Positions 8,179 to 17,278 are shown, counted from the first letter of the stretch. The stretch: 64,000 nt of DNA from Vallitalea guaymasensis (GCF_018141425.1 NZ_CP058561.1:3224001-3288000), one strand, 5' to 3'. The notes: generated by a model from the sequence alone, not told the origin. Numbers and translations: made by a program.

Positions 8179-9414
8179 TTGAAGAAAATTAGATTGCTAT
8201 TAGTATTGGTATTAGTATTATCCACAATGGTTGTAGGGTGTAAATCATCAGAAAAAGAAAGCACAACATCAAAAAAAGATGATGTGACTATTACATTATT
8301 TCAATCAAAAGTTGAGATAACAGAGCAGTTAGAAAAATTAGCAAAAGAATATAGTGAGATGACAGATGGAGTAACATTAGAAGTATGGGGAGCTCCAGGT
8401 GGAGGATATCACACTCAATTACAAGCTAAATTAGTAAATGGACAAGGTCCAACAATTATGTCAGCTATTGGTAAAGATGCTGAAGTAATCAGCGATTATC
8501 TATATGATCTTTCAAATGAAGATTTTGTGAAATACATAGCTCCAGGAACAGCTGTTATGAATGGTGAAAAACTTATAGGTGTACCTTACGGAGTAGAAGG
8601 ATATGGTTTTGTTTATAATAGTTCTTTGGTTAATCCTGATGAAGTAACTGACTTGGCTTCATTTGAAACAAAATTAAATGAATTGAAAGATTCAGGTGTT
8701 CAACCAATAAGTTTATCAAGTGAGTCATATTTCTTGATAGGTCATATTTTAAATATACCTTTTGCATTACAAGACGATCCAGCAGCATTTGTTGAAGGAT
8801 TAAACGATAAAACTAAAACTATGAGTGGAGATCCATTATTTGAAGAATGGGCTAAATTCATGGAAGTAATTAGAAAAGATGGTACAAAACCTTTGGAAAT
8901 CAAATATGATGTTCAAACTGGTGATTTCGCTACAGGAAAAACAGCTATGATTCATCAAGGTAACTGGTGTTATGGTATGTTCAAAGATTATGATGTGAAC
9001 TTTGATATGAGTATACTTCCAATGCCAGTAAATGGTAATGATAAAATCAGTGTTGGTATACCTAATGCATGGGCTATCAATGCAGGTGCTTCTGAAGAGG
9101 AAATAAAAGCTGCAACCGATTTCTTTAATTGGTTATTCACAAGTGAAAGAGGTCAAGAGTACATTATAGATGAATTTGGATTCATACCAGCAATGACAAA
9201 CATGAAAACAGAATCATTAGATCCATTAGGAAAAGCAATTGCAGAATATACAGCTGATGGTAAGACATTACCATGGGTATTCAAGAGTTGGCCATCAGGA
9301 ATAGTTAAGAATGATTTCTTATCAGTAGCTCAAAAATTCTTTGCTGATGAAAACATGAATGGTTCAGACTTATTAGCAGAATTAGACAAGGCATGGGCTA
9401 ACGCAACAAAATAA
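8179..9414 (+). CDS. extracellular sugar-binding lipoprotein (ABC transporter)
   Basis: 411 residues of the family 1 solute-binding type. A signal peptide ends in the lipobox VVGC with Cys21, the lipidation site, followed by a Ser/Thr/Lys linker. Further on are the SBP hallmarks: YGVEGYGFVYNSSLV, the FATGKTAMIHQGNW segment that closes over the sugar, and WAINAGASEEEIKAATDFFNWL. The start is TTG, with AAGGAGG 8 bases upstream. It is the first gene of the LacI-controlled operon and is followed by a hairpin at 9443-9480 and two permeases. No ATPase gene is present, so a shared MsmK-like ATPase elsewhere is likely. Confidence 0.93.
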   Translation: MKKIRLLLVLVLVLSTMVVGCKSSEKESTTSKKDDVTITLFQSKVEITEQLEKLAKEYSEMTDGVTLEVWGAPGGGYHTQLQAKLVNGQGPTIMSAIGKDAEVISDYLYDLSNEDFVKYIAPGTAVMNGEKLIGVPYGVEGYGFVYNSSLVNPDEVTDLASFETKLNELKDSGVQPISLSSESYFLIGHILNIPFALQDDPAAFVEGLNDKTKTMSGDPLFEEWAKFMEVIRKDGTKPLEIKYDVQTGDFATGKTAMIHQGNWCYGMFKDYDVNFDMSILPMPVNGNDKISVGIPNAWAINAGASEEEIKAATDFFNWLFTSERGQEYIIDEFGFIPAMTNMKTESLDPLGKAIAEYTADGKTLPWVFKSWPSGIVKNDFLSVAQKFFADENMNGSDLLAELDKAWANATK

Positions 9415-9442
9415 AAATACAAATAATAGATGAAACAAATTT

Positions 9443-9480
9443 TGGTTGAGAGAACTATTATAATATAGTTTTTTCAACCA
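9443..9480 (+). terminator. hairpin between binding protein and permease (attenuator or processing site)
   Basis: TGGTTGA (9443-9449) pairs with TCAACCA (9474-9480) around an inner AACTAT/ATAGTT stem, with T residues inside the 3' side. Such hairpins commonly keep binding-protein mRNA in excess over permease mRNA. Confidence 0.55.
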
Positions 9481-9517
9481 TTATGATATGTATTTAAACG
9501 ACTAAAAGGAGGCAGCT

Positions 9518-10396
9518 ATGAAAAAAAAGAATAGAAATAAGATTTGGTTTGCTATTTTTACATTTCCAACCATATTCATTTTTTTTACTGTTGTAATTAT
9601 ACCATTTCTAATGGGTATCTATTATTCATTCTTCCAATGGGATGGAATACCTGTACACCCTAAGAAATTTATAGGATTAGGTAATTACATAAATATGTTT
9701 TCGGATACAAGATATATTAATTCAATCTTATTGACTTTGAAATATACTTTAATCGCAGCAGTGTTAATCAATATTTTAGGATTGGCATTTGCATTATTGG
9801 TTACTACAAAATTGAAGGTAAGAAATGGTCTTAGAACAATGTTCTTCGTACCAAACCTTATTGGTGGACTTATTCTTGGATTTATATGGCAATTCATTTT
9901 TATGAAAGTATTTGTTGGATTAGGTGAATCAACTGGATTCCATGGTATTTTCTTCAATTGGATACTAGATGAAAAATTTGCTTTACTAGCTATAGCGGTT
10001 GTAAGTACATGGCAAATGGCAGGTTATATAATGATTATCTACATAACTGGAATACAAAGTATACCAGGAGAATTATTGGAAGCAGCAAAAGTTGATGGAG
10101 CAGGCTATTTCAGCAGATTGAAAAATATTATGTTCCCATTGATAGCACCATCATTTACTATCAGTCTATTTTTAAGTTTATCAAATTCATTCAAGATATA
10201 TGATGTCAACCTTTCTTTAACCGAAGGTGGACCATATAATTCAACTGAAATGTTTGCTATGAATGTATATAATGAAATTTTTGGTTATAGAAATTTTGGA
10301 TACGGACAGTCAAAAGCGATAATGTTCTTCTTATTTGTAGCTTTGATTACATTGATTCAAGTATACTTTAGCAAAAGAAGAGAGGTTGAGATGTAA
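9518..10396 (+). CDS. ABC sugar transporter permease (MalF/UgpA type)
   Basis: 292 residues with six membrane helices and the cytoplasmic EAA loop that docks to the ATPase (ELLEAAKVDGAGYFSRLKNIMFPLIAPSF, about residues 187-215). The N-terminus has the PTIFIFFTVVIIPFLMGIYYSF helix typical of the first permease of sugar ABC importers. An AAGGAGG site precedes the ATG. The stop codon overlaps the next start by one base (TAATG), so the two permeases are translationally coupled and form a heterodimer. Confidence 0.93.
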   Translation: MKKKNRNKIWFAIFTFPTIFIFFTVVIIPFLMGIYYSFFQWDGIPVHPKKFIGLGNYINMFSDTRYINSILLTLKYTLIAAVLINILGLAFALLVTTKLKVRNGLRTMFFVPNLIGGLILGFIWQFIFMKVFVGLGESTGFHGIFFNWILDEKFALLAIAVVSTWQMAGYIMIIYITGIQSIPGELLEAAKVDGAGYFSRLKNIMFPLIAPSFTISLFLSLSNSFKIYDVNLSLTEGGPYNSTEMFAMNVYNEIFGYRNFGYGQSKAIMFFLFVALITLIQVYFSKRREVEM

Positions 10397-11247
10397 TGGA
10401 AAATAAATTATTTAAAAGAACGAAAAAAATAATAATAGAATTATTGGCATTGCTTATAGGTATAATTTATTTACTGCCCATATATGTTATTGTAGTTAAC
10501 TCCTTCAAGAATCGTGCTCAGATGTATGATAATGTATTGTCACTACCAAAAAAATTAGATTTTCAGTTCTATAAGATTGCCATGGAAAAAATGAATTTTT
10601 CTAATGCATTCATAAACTCAGCAATCATTGCAGCGATAAGTATAACATTAATCGTAATCTTATCATCTATGACTGCTTGGATGCTGGTTAGGACAAAACA
10701 TGTAATAAGCAAGATTGTATTTTTCTTATTCATAGCTACCATGTTGATTCCGTTTCAATCAATCATGATGCCTTTAATGCAGTTTATGGGATCTATATCA
10801 AGAAATACAATTTTCCCAATGATCAATACGAGATTTGGACTTGTCTATATGTATATAGGATTTGGAGCCAGTATGGCAGTGTTTCTTTTTCATGGATTCG
10901 TTAAGGGAATACCTGCATCACTAGAGGAAGCGGCAACAATTGATGGGTGTAACAAATGGAAGATATTCTGGAAAATTATATTTCCAATATTAAAACCTAC
11001 TACTGTAACGGTTATAATATTAGACTTAAGATGGATATGGAATGATTTCTTGTTACCTTCATTGGCACTATCAAGTAAATCACTTAGAACTATTCCCTTG
11101 TCAACATTTTATTTCTTTGGAGAGTTTACAATAGAATGGAACTTAGCTATAGCAGGATTGGTAATGACTGTAATCCCAGTAATTGTTTTCTACATATTTG
11201 CACAAAAATATATTATACAAGGTGTAACAGCTGGAGCAGTAAAATAG
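10396..11247 (+). CDS. ABC sugar transporter permease (MalG/UgpE type)
   Basis: 283 residues with six predicted helices. The EAA motif is SLEEAATIDGCNKWKIFWKIIFPILKPT, the expected sequence for the second permease of CUT1 sugar importers. The C-terminus ends in YIIQGVTAGAVK, also typical. It overlaps the first permease gene by one base and is followed after 21 bases by the GH65 phosphorylase. The complex should import the disaccharide that the phosphorylase splits. Confidence 0.93.
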   Translation: MENKLFKRTKKIIIELLALLIGIIYLLPIYVIVVNSFKNRAQMYDNVLSLPKKLDFQFYKIAMEKMNFSNAFINSAIIAAISITLIVILSSMTAWMLVRTKHVISKIVFFLFIATMLIPFQSIMMPLMQFMGSISRNTIFPMINTRFGLVYMYIGFGASMAVFLFHGFVKGIPASLEEAATIDGCNKWKIFWKIIFPILKPTTVTVIILDLRWIWNDFLLPSLALSSKSLRTIPLSTFYFFGEFTIEWNLAIAGLVMTVIPVIVFYIFAQKYIIQGVTAGAVK

Positions 11248-11268
11248 ATAGATAGGATGTGGACATAA

Positions 11269-13539
11269 ATGAGCAGTATCAATTTATGGGGATATACAGA
11301 AAAAAATTTCCAGAAGGAGAAATATCCCCTAAATGAAACTTTATTTGCACTTGGAAATGGTTATATTGGGACTAGAGGAAGTTTTGAAGAAAAATCTGAT
11401 TTCGGTGGACATGATGGAACTTTCATAAATGGTTTTTATGATTATTATGATTTATCATATGGTGAAAAATATAATGGATATCCAGACAGAAGTCATGCAA
11501 TGTTAAATGTAACTAATGGAAAAAAAATTGATATATATATTAATAATGAAAGATTCAGTCTAGAAAAAGGTACTATTAAAGATTATGTCAGAGAAATAGA
11601 TTTCAAGAAAGGTATACTCACCAGGAGAGTAACATGGATATCAGAAAAAGGTGATGAGATTCTATATGAGAGTGAAAGATTAGTAAGCTTTTATGAGAAA
11701 CATCTTATGATATCAAAGATTAGAATAACCCCTTTGAATTTTGATGGTGATATAAGGGTTGTTTCATATCTTGAAGGAGACGTCAAGAACATTACGAAAG
11801 AGAATGATCCAAGAATCGGTGTTGAATTTCATGGTGACGAACTGAAGGTTTTAGAATGTAAGATAGATAATAATAGAGGAGAAATAATTTCAAAAACAAA
11901 ATCTTCTAATTTGGGTTTAATATGTTTAATGGCAAATAATATCAAGTGTGATGACCAGTACGATTCATTTTATGAACAAAATGATAAAAGTGTAAGTCAT
12001 GTGTTCAATATAAAAGCAGAAAAAAACAAGGTAATAGATCTTGAAAAATATATTGTATATAAATCCTATAAAAATGAGTTGAACGATAATCTATACTCAG
12101 AGGTAATAGGTATAGTAGAAGAAGCTTTTACAAAAAAATATGATTTCTATAAACAAAAGCAAAAAGAATTCATAGATGATTTCTGGTTCAATACTGATAT
12201 TCTTATAGATGGAGATGATGCTACACAACAAGGTATCAGATTCAATATGTTTCATTTACTTCAATCTGTCGGTAGAGATTCATTAACTAATATTTCAGCA
12301 AAAGGTCTTACAGGAGAAGGGTATGAAGGACATTATTTCTGGGATACAGAGATATATATACTCCCGTTTTTCCTATATACCAATCCTGATATCGCCAAGC
12401 AATTAGTAAATTATAGATATAATCTATTAGATTCAGCTAGAAAAAGAGCCAAAGAGATGCAGTATAAAAAGGGAGCATTATATCCTTGGAGAACCATAAA
12501 CGGCGAAGAGTGTTCTGCATATTTTCCAGCAGGTACAGCACAATATCATATAAATGGTGATATAGCATATACAGTTTGTAAGTATGTAGAAGCCACTAAT
12601 GATGAAGAGTTCATGGTTGAAAAAGGAGCTGAAATACTTATTGAGACAGCAAGACTATGGCTTGAAATAGGTCATTTCAATAGTAAAGGGGAATTCCATA
12701 TCTGTTGTGTTACAGGTCCTGATGAATATACAGCTATAGTAAATAATAATGTATATACTAACTTGATGGCAGCAAATAATTTACATAATGCATATAAAGC
12801 AGCTATGCTACTACAAAAAAAATATCCAGCACAATATAAGAAGCTGATAGATAAAATAAATATTGAAGAATCGGAAATAGATAATTTTGAAGTGGCTGCA
12901 AACGAAATGTACGTACCATATGATGAACATAGAAAATTATATCCCCAAGATGATAGCTTTTTTGATAAACCTAAGTGGGATTTCATAGATAGTGAGGATA
13001 AGCATCCTTTATTAATGCATTATCATCCTCTTAATATATATAGAGCACAGGTATGTAAACAAGCAGACCTGATACTTGCAGAATTTTTACTAGGCGGTTA
13101 TTTTGATAGAGAACAGAAAATTAGAGATTACGATTATTATGAAAAGATAACTACTCATGACTCTTCATTATCTACGTGTATATTCAGTATAATGGCTAAT
13201 GAACTAGGATTGTACGACAAAGCGTATGATTACTTTGGTGATTCAGTACGGACAGATATTGATAATTTACATAATAACACTTCTGCTGGTATCCATACTG
13301 CTAATATGGCAGGAGCTTGGATGTCGATAATATATGGTTTTGCAGGTATGAGAGTAGAAGATGGTGCTCTCAGATTTTCACCTCATTTACCTAATCAATG
13401 GAATAGTTATAGATTCAGGGTTTCTTTCCAAAGAAGGATAATAGAAGTTTGTGTCACTAAGAATAATACTGAATTTAAAATACTTCACGGTGAACCTATA
13501 ATGATATATAATGAAGAAAAATCAATTAAGGTGGTATAG
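11269..13539 (+). CDS. glycoside hydrolase family 65 disaccharide phosphorylase
   Basis: 756 residues, normal for GH65. It has the N-terminal beta-sandwich with ETLFALGNGYIGTRGSFEE, the (alpha/alpha)6 barrel with GHYFWDTEIYILPFF and YPWRTINGEEC, and the catalytic acid Glu486 within TGPDEYTA. A phosphate-site region reads NTSAGIHTANMAGAW, followed by the jelly-roll C-terminus. These enzymes split alpha-glucosides such as maltose, trehalose, kojibiose, nigerose or glucosylglycerol with phosphate, giving beta-glucose 1-phosphate. Which one cannot be told by eye. It is cytosolic and placed directly after its importer. No beta-phosphoglucomutase is in the cluster, which is unusual. Confidence 0.9.
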   Translation: MSSINLWGYTEKNFQKEKYPLNETLFALGNGYIGTRGSFEEKSDFGGHDGTFINGFYDYYDLSYGEKYNGYPDRSHAMLNVTNGKKIDIYINNERFSLEKGTIKDYVREIDFKKGILTRRVTWISEKGDEILYESERLVSFYEKHLMISKIRITPLNFDGDIRVVSYLEGDVKNITKENDPRIGVEFHGDELKVLECKIDNNRGEIISKTKSSNLGLICLMANNIKCDDQYDSFYEQNDKSVSHVFNIKAEKNKVIDLEKYIVYKSYKNELNDNLYSEVIGIVEEAFTKKYDFYKQKQKEFIDDFWFNTDILIDGDDATQQGIRFNMFHLLQSVGRDSLTNISAKGLTGEGYEGHYFWDTEIYILPFFLYTNPDIAKQLVNYRYNLLDSARKRAKEMQYKKGALYPWRTINGEECSAYFPAGTAQYHINGDIAYTVCKYVEATNDEEFMVEKGAEILIETARLWLEIGHFNSKGEFHICCVTGPDEYTAIVNNNVYTNLMAANNLHNAYKAAMLLQKKYPAQYKKLIDKINIEESEIDNFEVAANEMYVPYDEHRKLYPQDDSFFDKPKWDFIDSEDKHPLLMHYHPLNIYRAQVCKQADLILAEFLLGGYFDREQKIRDYDYYEKITTHDSSLSTCIFSIMANELGLYDKAYDYFGDSVRTDIDNLHNNTSAGIHTANMAGAWMSIIYGFAGMRVEDGALRFSPHLPNQWNSYRFRVSFQRRIIEVCVTKNNTEFKILHGEPIMIYNEEKSIKVV

Positions 13540-13582
13540 AATTGATATCTTAATTGTTAGTCATTGATAAGGAGTAATGCAT

Positions 13583-14458
13583 ATGAAAGATTTAACATTT
13601 TATGGAACCAGTGCTGCGGAAGGGATACCAAGTCCTTTCTGTGACTGTTATTTATGTAGAAATGCCAGAGAAAAAGGCGGTAAAGAAGTTAGAAAACGTT
13701 CTATGTTCAGGATAAATGAGGAAATAACATTAGACCTAGGAGCAGATTCTTTTGTTCAAGCCATAATGTATGGTGATTTTATTAATCTGGAACATGTTTT
13801 AGTTACTCATACACACGAAGACCATTTTGCTTATATGATGATGAATGTAAGAAATATGGCTACCCATAGAATTGATAGACCTCTGAATTACTATATGACC
13901 GATAAAGCTTATGATATATTGGAATTCTATAGAAAAAGCAAACCCATACTAAAGGGTTGTGTAAATGAATTAATAGAAAGAAATATTATAGCTTTTCATA
14001 GATTGGAATTTGGGCATACATATAAGATAAGTAATATAGAGGTAACCCCATTAAAAGGTAACCATTATGGAAATATGCAGGAAAACAGTGCTAATTATAT
14101 AGTGAAACTACCTAATGGCAAAATATTATTTTATGGGCTTGATACAGGTTATTACCTAGATGAAACATTTGAAGCTCTAAAGAAATATCATATCGATTAT
14201 TATATCAGTGAATGTACATTTGGTACTGCAAAAGACAGGGGATTAAAACCTGATGGACATTTGGACGTTGATAGCTGCAAATTGGTATTCAAGAAGCTAT
14301 TAGAGCAACATACCATTGATGAAGATACTAAGATATATCTGACACACATTAATCATTGTCACTTGTCCACGCATGAAGATTTAGTAGAAATATTTGATAA
14401 TACTGATTTGCCCTGTAAAATTAATGTTGCATACGATGGTATGTCAATAGAAGAATAA
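13583..14458 (+). CDS. PhnP-like metallo-beta-lactamase fold phosphodiesterase
   Basis: 291 residues. The metal site THTHEDHFA (HxHxDH) lies near residue 74. The N-terminus has the Cys-rich segment CDCYLCRNAREKGGKEVRKRSM, which resembles the structural zinc site and the DxRxRxS-type stretch of PhnP, the 5-phosphoribosyl 1,2-cyclic phosphate phosphodiesterase. Later ligands are GNHYG, GLDTGYY and THINHCHL. The ATG at 13583 is preferred over 13577 because AAGGAG ends at 13574, giving 8-base spacing. It lies in the GH65 operon, 43 bases after the phosphorylase. The family hydrolyses cyclic phosphates; the substrate here is open. Confidence 0.82.
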   Translation: MKDLTFYGTSAAEGIPSPFCDCYLCRNAREKGGKEVRKRSMFRINEEITLDLGADSFVQAIMYGDFINLEHVLVTHTHEDHFAYMMMNVRNMATHRIDRPLNYYMTDKAYDILEFYRKSKPILKGCVNELIERNIIAFHRLEFGHTYKISNIEVTPLKGNHYGNMQENSANYIVKLPNGKILFYGLDTGYYLDETFEALKKYHIDYYISECTFGTAKDRGLKPDGHLDVDSCKLVFKKLLEQHTIDEDTKIYLTHINHCHLSTHEDLVEIFDNTDLPCKINVAYDGMSIEE

Positions 14459-14501
14459 CTTAGACTATAATTTGACGAATACATAGAAGGAAGATGAAAA
14501 A

Positions 14502-15185
14502 TTGTTTAAATATGATTTGCATATACATACTAGTGAGACGAGTTCTTGTGCTAAAGTTTCAGCTACAGATATGATAAAAATATATAAAAATGAAGGATAT
14601 CAGGGAGTTGTTATTACCGACCACTTCAAGAAATTCTTCTTCAAGAATAGTAAAGGTAATACCTGGGAACAAAAAGTTGATGATTTCTTAAAAGGCTATA
14701 GAGCTGCAAAAGAAGAAGGTAAGAAGCAATCAATGGACGTACTCTTAGGTATGGAAATAGCTTTTATGGAATATGATGAACCAGGAAATGATTATTTGGT
14801 TTATGGTATTACAGAAGAAATACTAAAAGGAATGCCTAGCCTTTTAGAAATAGGAATAGAGGGACTTAATGAGTTTTGTCGTGAAAAAGGATTACTGTTA
14901 TATCAAGCTCATCCTCTAAGGAAAAATTGTAGATTGGTTGATATTAATCTTTTGGATGGAGTGGAAGTACATAATGGTAATCCTAGACATGATTCACATA
15001 ACGATGAGATACAAAAGATTGCTGAAGAAAATAATCTGAAAATGACATCAGGTTCTGATTATCATGAATTGGGTGATGAAAGTAATGGAGGGATTATTAC
15101 TCCAAAACGTATTAGGACAAATGAAGATTTGATAGAAGTGTTACAGAATAGTGAATATGAATTATATAGAGGAAAAACTAAATAG
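14502..15185 (+). CDS. PHP domain phosphoesterase
   Basis: 227 residues starting at TTG, with AGAAGGAAG 8 bases upstream. PHP metal ligands are visible: YDLHIHTSE near the N-terminus, GVVITDHFKKF, GMEIAF, YQAHPLR, EVHNGNPRHD and the final SGSDYHE. PHP proteins act as trinuclear metal phosphoesterases; some cleave cyclic nucleotide or 5-phosphoribosyl cyclic phosphates. It closes the GH65 operon, 43 bases after the PhnP-like gene. The pairing of a PhnP-like and a PHP enzyme suggests two successive phosphoester hydrolyses (inference). Confidence 0.85.
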   Translation: MFKYDLHIHTSETSSCAKVSATDMIKIYKNEGYQGVVITDHFKKFFFKNSKGNTWEQKVDDFLKGYRAAKEEGKKQSMDVLLGMEIAFMEYDEPGNDYLVYGITEEILKGMPSLLEIGIEGLNEFCREKGLLLYQAHPLRKNCRLVDINLLDGVEVHNGNPRHDSHNDEIQKIAEENNLKMTSGSDYHELGDESNGGIITPKRIRTNEDLIEVLQNSEYELYRGKTK

Positions 15186-15206
15186 ATAGGTTAGAAAAAG
15201 TGTGGT

Positions 15207-15258
15207 TTGACAATGTAAAAGCAGTGTGATAAAATTCTGATAGGTCTATTGTAATAGA
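15207..15258 (+). promoter_or_regulatory. promoter and BlaI-type operator (autoregulation)
   Basis: TTGACA (15207-15212), a 17-base spacer and TAAAAT (15230-15235) form a near-consensus promoter. The dyad TCTATTGTAATAGA (15245-15258) lies at the predicted transcription start. Related dyads recur at 17180-17193 and 17205-17218. Confidence 0.75.
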
Positions 15259-15279
15259 TTTTATTAGGAGGCAATAATA

Positions 15280-15642
15280 ATGAATGAACAATATAAATTA
15301 TTTGATGCGGAATACAAGTTTATGTTGATAATATGGGAGAATGAGCCTATTAATTCAACTCAATTAGTCAAACTTTGTAATGAAGAGCTTGGTTGGAAAA
15401 AATCTACCACGTATACAGTACTAAAAAAATTGCAAAACCGTGATATATTAAAAAATGAAAAGGCTATTGTAACTTCGTTGGTTAAATTTAATGAAGTCAG
15501 AAAATATGAAAGTGAACAACTTTTGGATAAAGCATTCAATAGTTCTTTACCAAAGTTTTTAGCAACCTTTCTCAATGACAAGAAAATTACAGATGAAGAG
15601 GCAGAAGAATTAAAGCGTATCATTGATGAGAGTAGGGGTTAA
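15280..15642 (+). CDS. BlaI/MecI family transcriptional repressor
   Basis: 120 residues, the family length. The winged helix spans about residues 8-75, with the recognition part WKKSTTYTVLKKLQNRDIL that BlaI, MecI and CopY proteins share. The C-terminal helices carry the dimerisation and cleavage region. It lies 6 bases before an M56 protease gene, the usual repressor-antirepressor pair. A dyad overlapping its own transcription start implies autorepression, and the same motif upstream of the gene at 17279 suggests that gene is a target. It is preceded by AGGAGG. Confidence 0.9.
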   Translation: MNEQYKLFDAEYKFMLIIWENEPINSTQLVKLCNEELGWKKSTTYTVLKKLQNRDILKNEKAIVTSLVKFNEVRKYESEQLLDKAFNSSLPKFLATFLNDKKITDEEAEELKRIIDESRG

Positions 15643-15648
15643 CATACT

Positions 15649-17145
15649 ATGGGAACTATAAAAGATATTTTTCTGTTTGTTTTGAATATGAGTTTAACAG
15701 CAACTTTTGTTGCTGTTATTGTTATATCCATAAGGTTATTATTATTAAAGAGATTGCCAAAGTTCTATGTATGCTTTTTGTGGTGGATTTTATTATTTAG
15801 ACTAATCAGTCCTGTTTCAATGACAAATAATTTTAGTCTGATGAATATAGCTAAACCAGCAATGGAAGAAGATATATCAATTAGTTACTTACATGATAAT
15901 ATCTCAACAATGCCATTAACAAAAATGGTATTTGACTCAGATATTAGTAATGATTCAGTCACATCAACTAGTCATACAATAAATAATGCAGATAGAGATT
16001 GGAATTTTAATATATTACTTATAGCAAGTATTGTTTGGGTGTTAGGTATAATCTTTTTAGTTGTTTATAATATGATTTCATATATAAGAACCTTATCACA
16101 AATTCGTACAGCAACTATTTGTAGAGTACCAATCATAAATGACATAAAAAGAGTACTTAAGATAAAGAGAGATATAAAAATATATGAAACAGATATGATT
16201 GATAGTCCTTTTGTATGTGGTATCTTAACTCCTAAAATATATATACCTGCAAGGATAGATAAAACACAACTACCATATATTTTGACACATGAATGTGTAC
16301 ATATCAAACGAAAAGATTATCTAATAAAACCTTTTTCATATTTATTACTTATTATGCACTGGTTCAATCCATTAGTATGGGTAGCAATAAAACTATTTAA
16401 TCAAGATATTGAAATGGCATGTGATGAAAAGGTTATTAGTATATCAGGTGAGAATACCATAAAGGAATATTCTCATACCTTGCTTTCTTTTGGTATCAAA
16501 AAAAATGTATCTTTTTTTGGTTTGTATCCATCTTTTGGTAAGAGTCATTTGGCAGTGAGAATCAATCATATATTAAAACTTAGGAAGCGGTCAACATATG
16601 AGAAAATATTAGTAACTATGTTTGTCGCGGGTATAGGAATTTGTCTTGTAACAAATCCTTCAATAAGCCAAGCTAAGAAAATTACACAAGACTGGAAGGG
16701 CGGTCATACTCAATGGAGTGATATCAATGAAGATTATTTCTACAAAGGTTCCAAGAGAGAAGCATTAGAAGTTGAAGAACCTAAATATGATAATTCTGTA
16801 AGTATGAATGTCATTTCAAAAGATTATGACGTAGATAATCATGTAGGTATTGACATACTAGCAAATGAAGGGGAAATGATAACAGCTGTAGAAAATGGAG
16901 TAATAACATTTGTTGGTGAAGAAGGAAGTTTTAAATGTTTAATAAAGATTGATCATGGTAACGGTTATGAGACTTGGTATGGAAATTGTAAGGAGGTAAA
17001 AGTCAAAGAGACTCAAGAAATTGTTAAGGGGGAACCAATTGCGGTAATTGGTAATGAAGGAACAGGTCCTCATTTGCATTTTTCGATTTTATATAATGGT
17101 GAGTTCCTTGATCCAAAAGAATATATGGATGTTGAATTCCAATAA
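15649..17145 (+). CDS. M56-family BlaR1-like membrane protease fused to a C-terminal LytM (M23) domain
   Basis: 498 residues. The N-terminal half is a BlaR1/MecR1-type membrane protease: helices near 10-32, 38-55 and 120-140, a gluzincin site HECVH (His214, Glu215, His218), and a further helix near 318-338. BlaR1 would continue with a penicillin-binding sensor. Here residues 390-490 instead form a LytM/M23 domain with the metal ligands NHVGID (His398, Asp402) and GPHLHF (His475, His477), so it may bind or cut peptidoglycan outside the cell. Wall state may thus trigger cleavage of the BlaI partner. It is 6 bases after the repressor gene. Confidence 0.88.
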   Translation: MGTIKDIFLFVLNMSLTATFVAVIVISIRLLLLKRLPKFYVCFLWWILLFRLISPVSMTNNFSLMNIAKPAMEEDISISYLHDNISTMPLTKMVFDSDISNDSVTSTSHTINNADRDWNFNILLIASIVWVLGIIFLVVYNMISYIRTLSQIRTATICRVPIINDIKRVLKIKRDIKIYETDMIDSPFVCGILTPKIYIPARIDKTQLPYILTHECVHIKRKDYLIKPFSYLLLIMHWFNPLVWVAIKLFNQDIEMACDEKVISISGENTIKEYSHTLLSFGIKKNVSFFGLYPSFGKSHLAVRINHILKLRKRSTYEKILVTMFVAGIGICLVTNPSISQAKKITQDWKGGHTQWSDINEDYFYKGSKREALEVEEPKYDNSVSMNVISKDYDVDNHVGIDILANEGEMITAVENGVITFVGEEGSFKCLIKIDHGNGYETWYGNCKEVKVKETQEIVKGEPIAVIGNEGTGPHLHFSILYNGEFLDPKEYMDVEFQ

Positions 17146-17166
17146 AAAATATATAAATATAATTTG

Positions 17167-17218
17167 TTGACAAGAAAGGTCTATTGTAGTAAACTTATTC
17201 TAGGTTTATTGCAATAGA
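17167..17218 (+). promoter_or_regulatory. promoter with two BlaI-type operator dyads, overlapping a terminator
   Basis: TTGACA (17167-17172), a 17-base spacer and TAAACT (17190-17195). The dyad TCTATTGTAGTAAA (17180-17193) covers the spacer and -10. TTTATTGCAATAGA (17205-17218) covers the start region. Both match the dyad before the repressor gene. Confidence 0.65.
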
Positions 17219-17226
17219 CTTTTTTA
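17179..17226 (+). terminator. intrinsic terminator of the BlaI-M56 operon built from the operator dyads
   Basis: The two operator dyads are also complementary to each other (17179-17195 with 17202-17218, two G-U pairs) and are followed by CTTTTTTATT. Read-through RNA from the upstream operon would fold and terminate. RNA started at the internal promoter would not contain the 5' arm. Confidence 0.7.
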
Positions 17227-17278
17227 TTAACAAAAAATATTATGTAACTATGATTAACAAAAGTTTTGAGGAGGAGCA

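Noticed and set aside
15649-17145. BlaR1/MecR1 beta-lactam receptor
   Set aside because: The penicillin-binding sensor domain is absent and replaced by an M23 domain, and no beta-lactamase gene is next to it.
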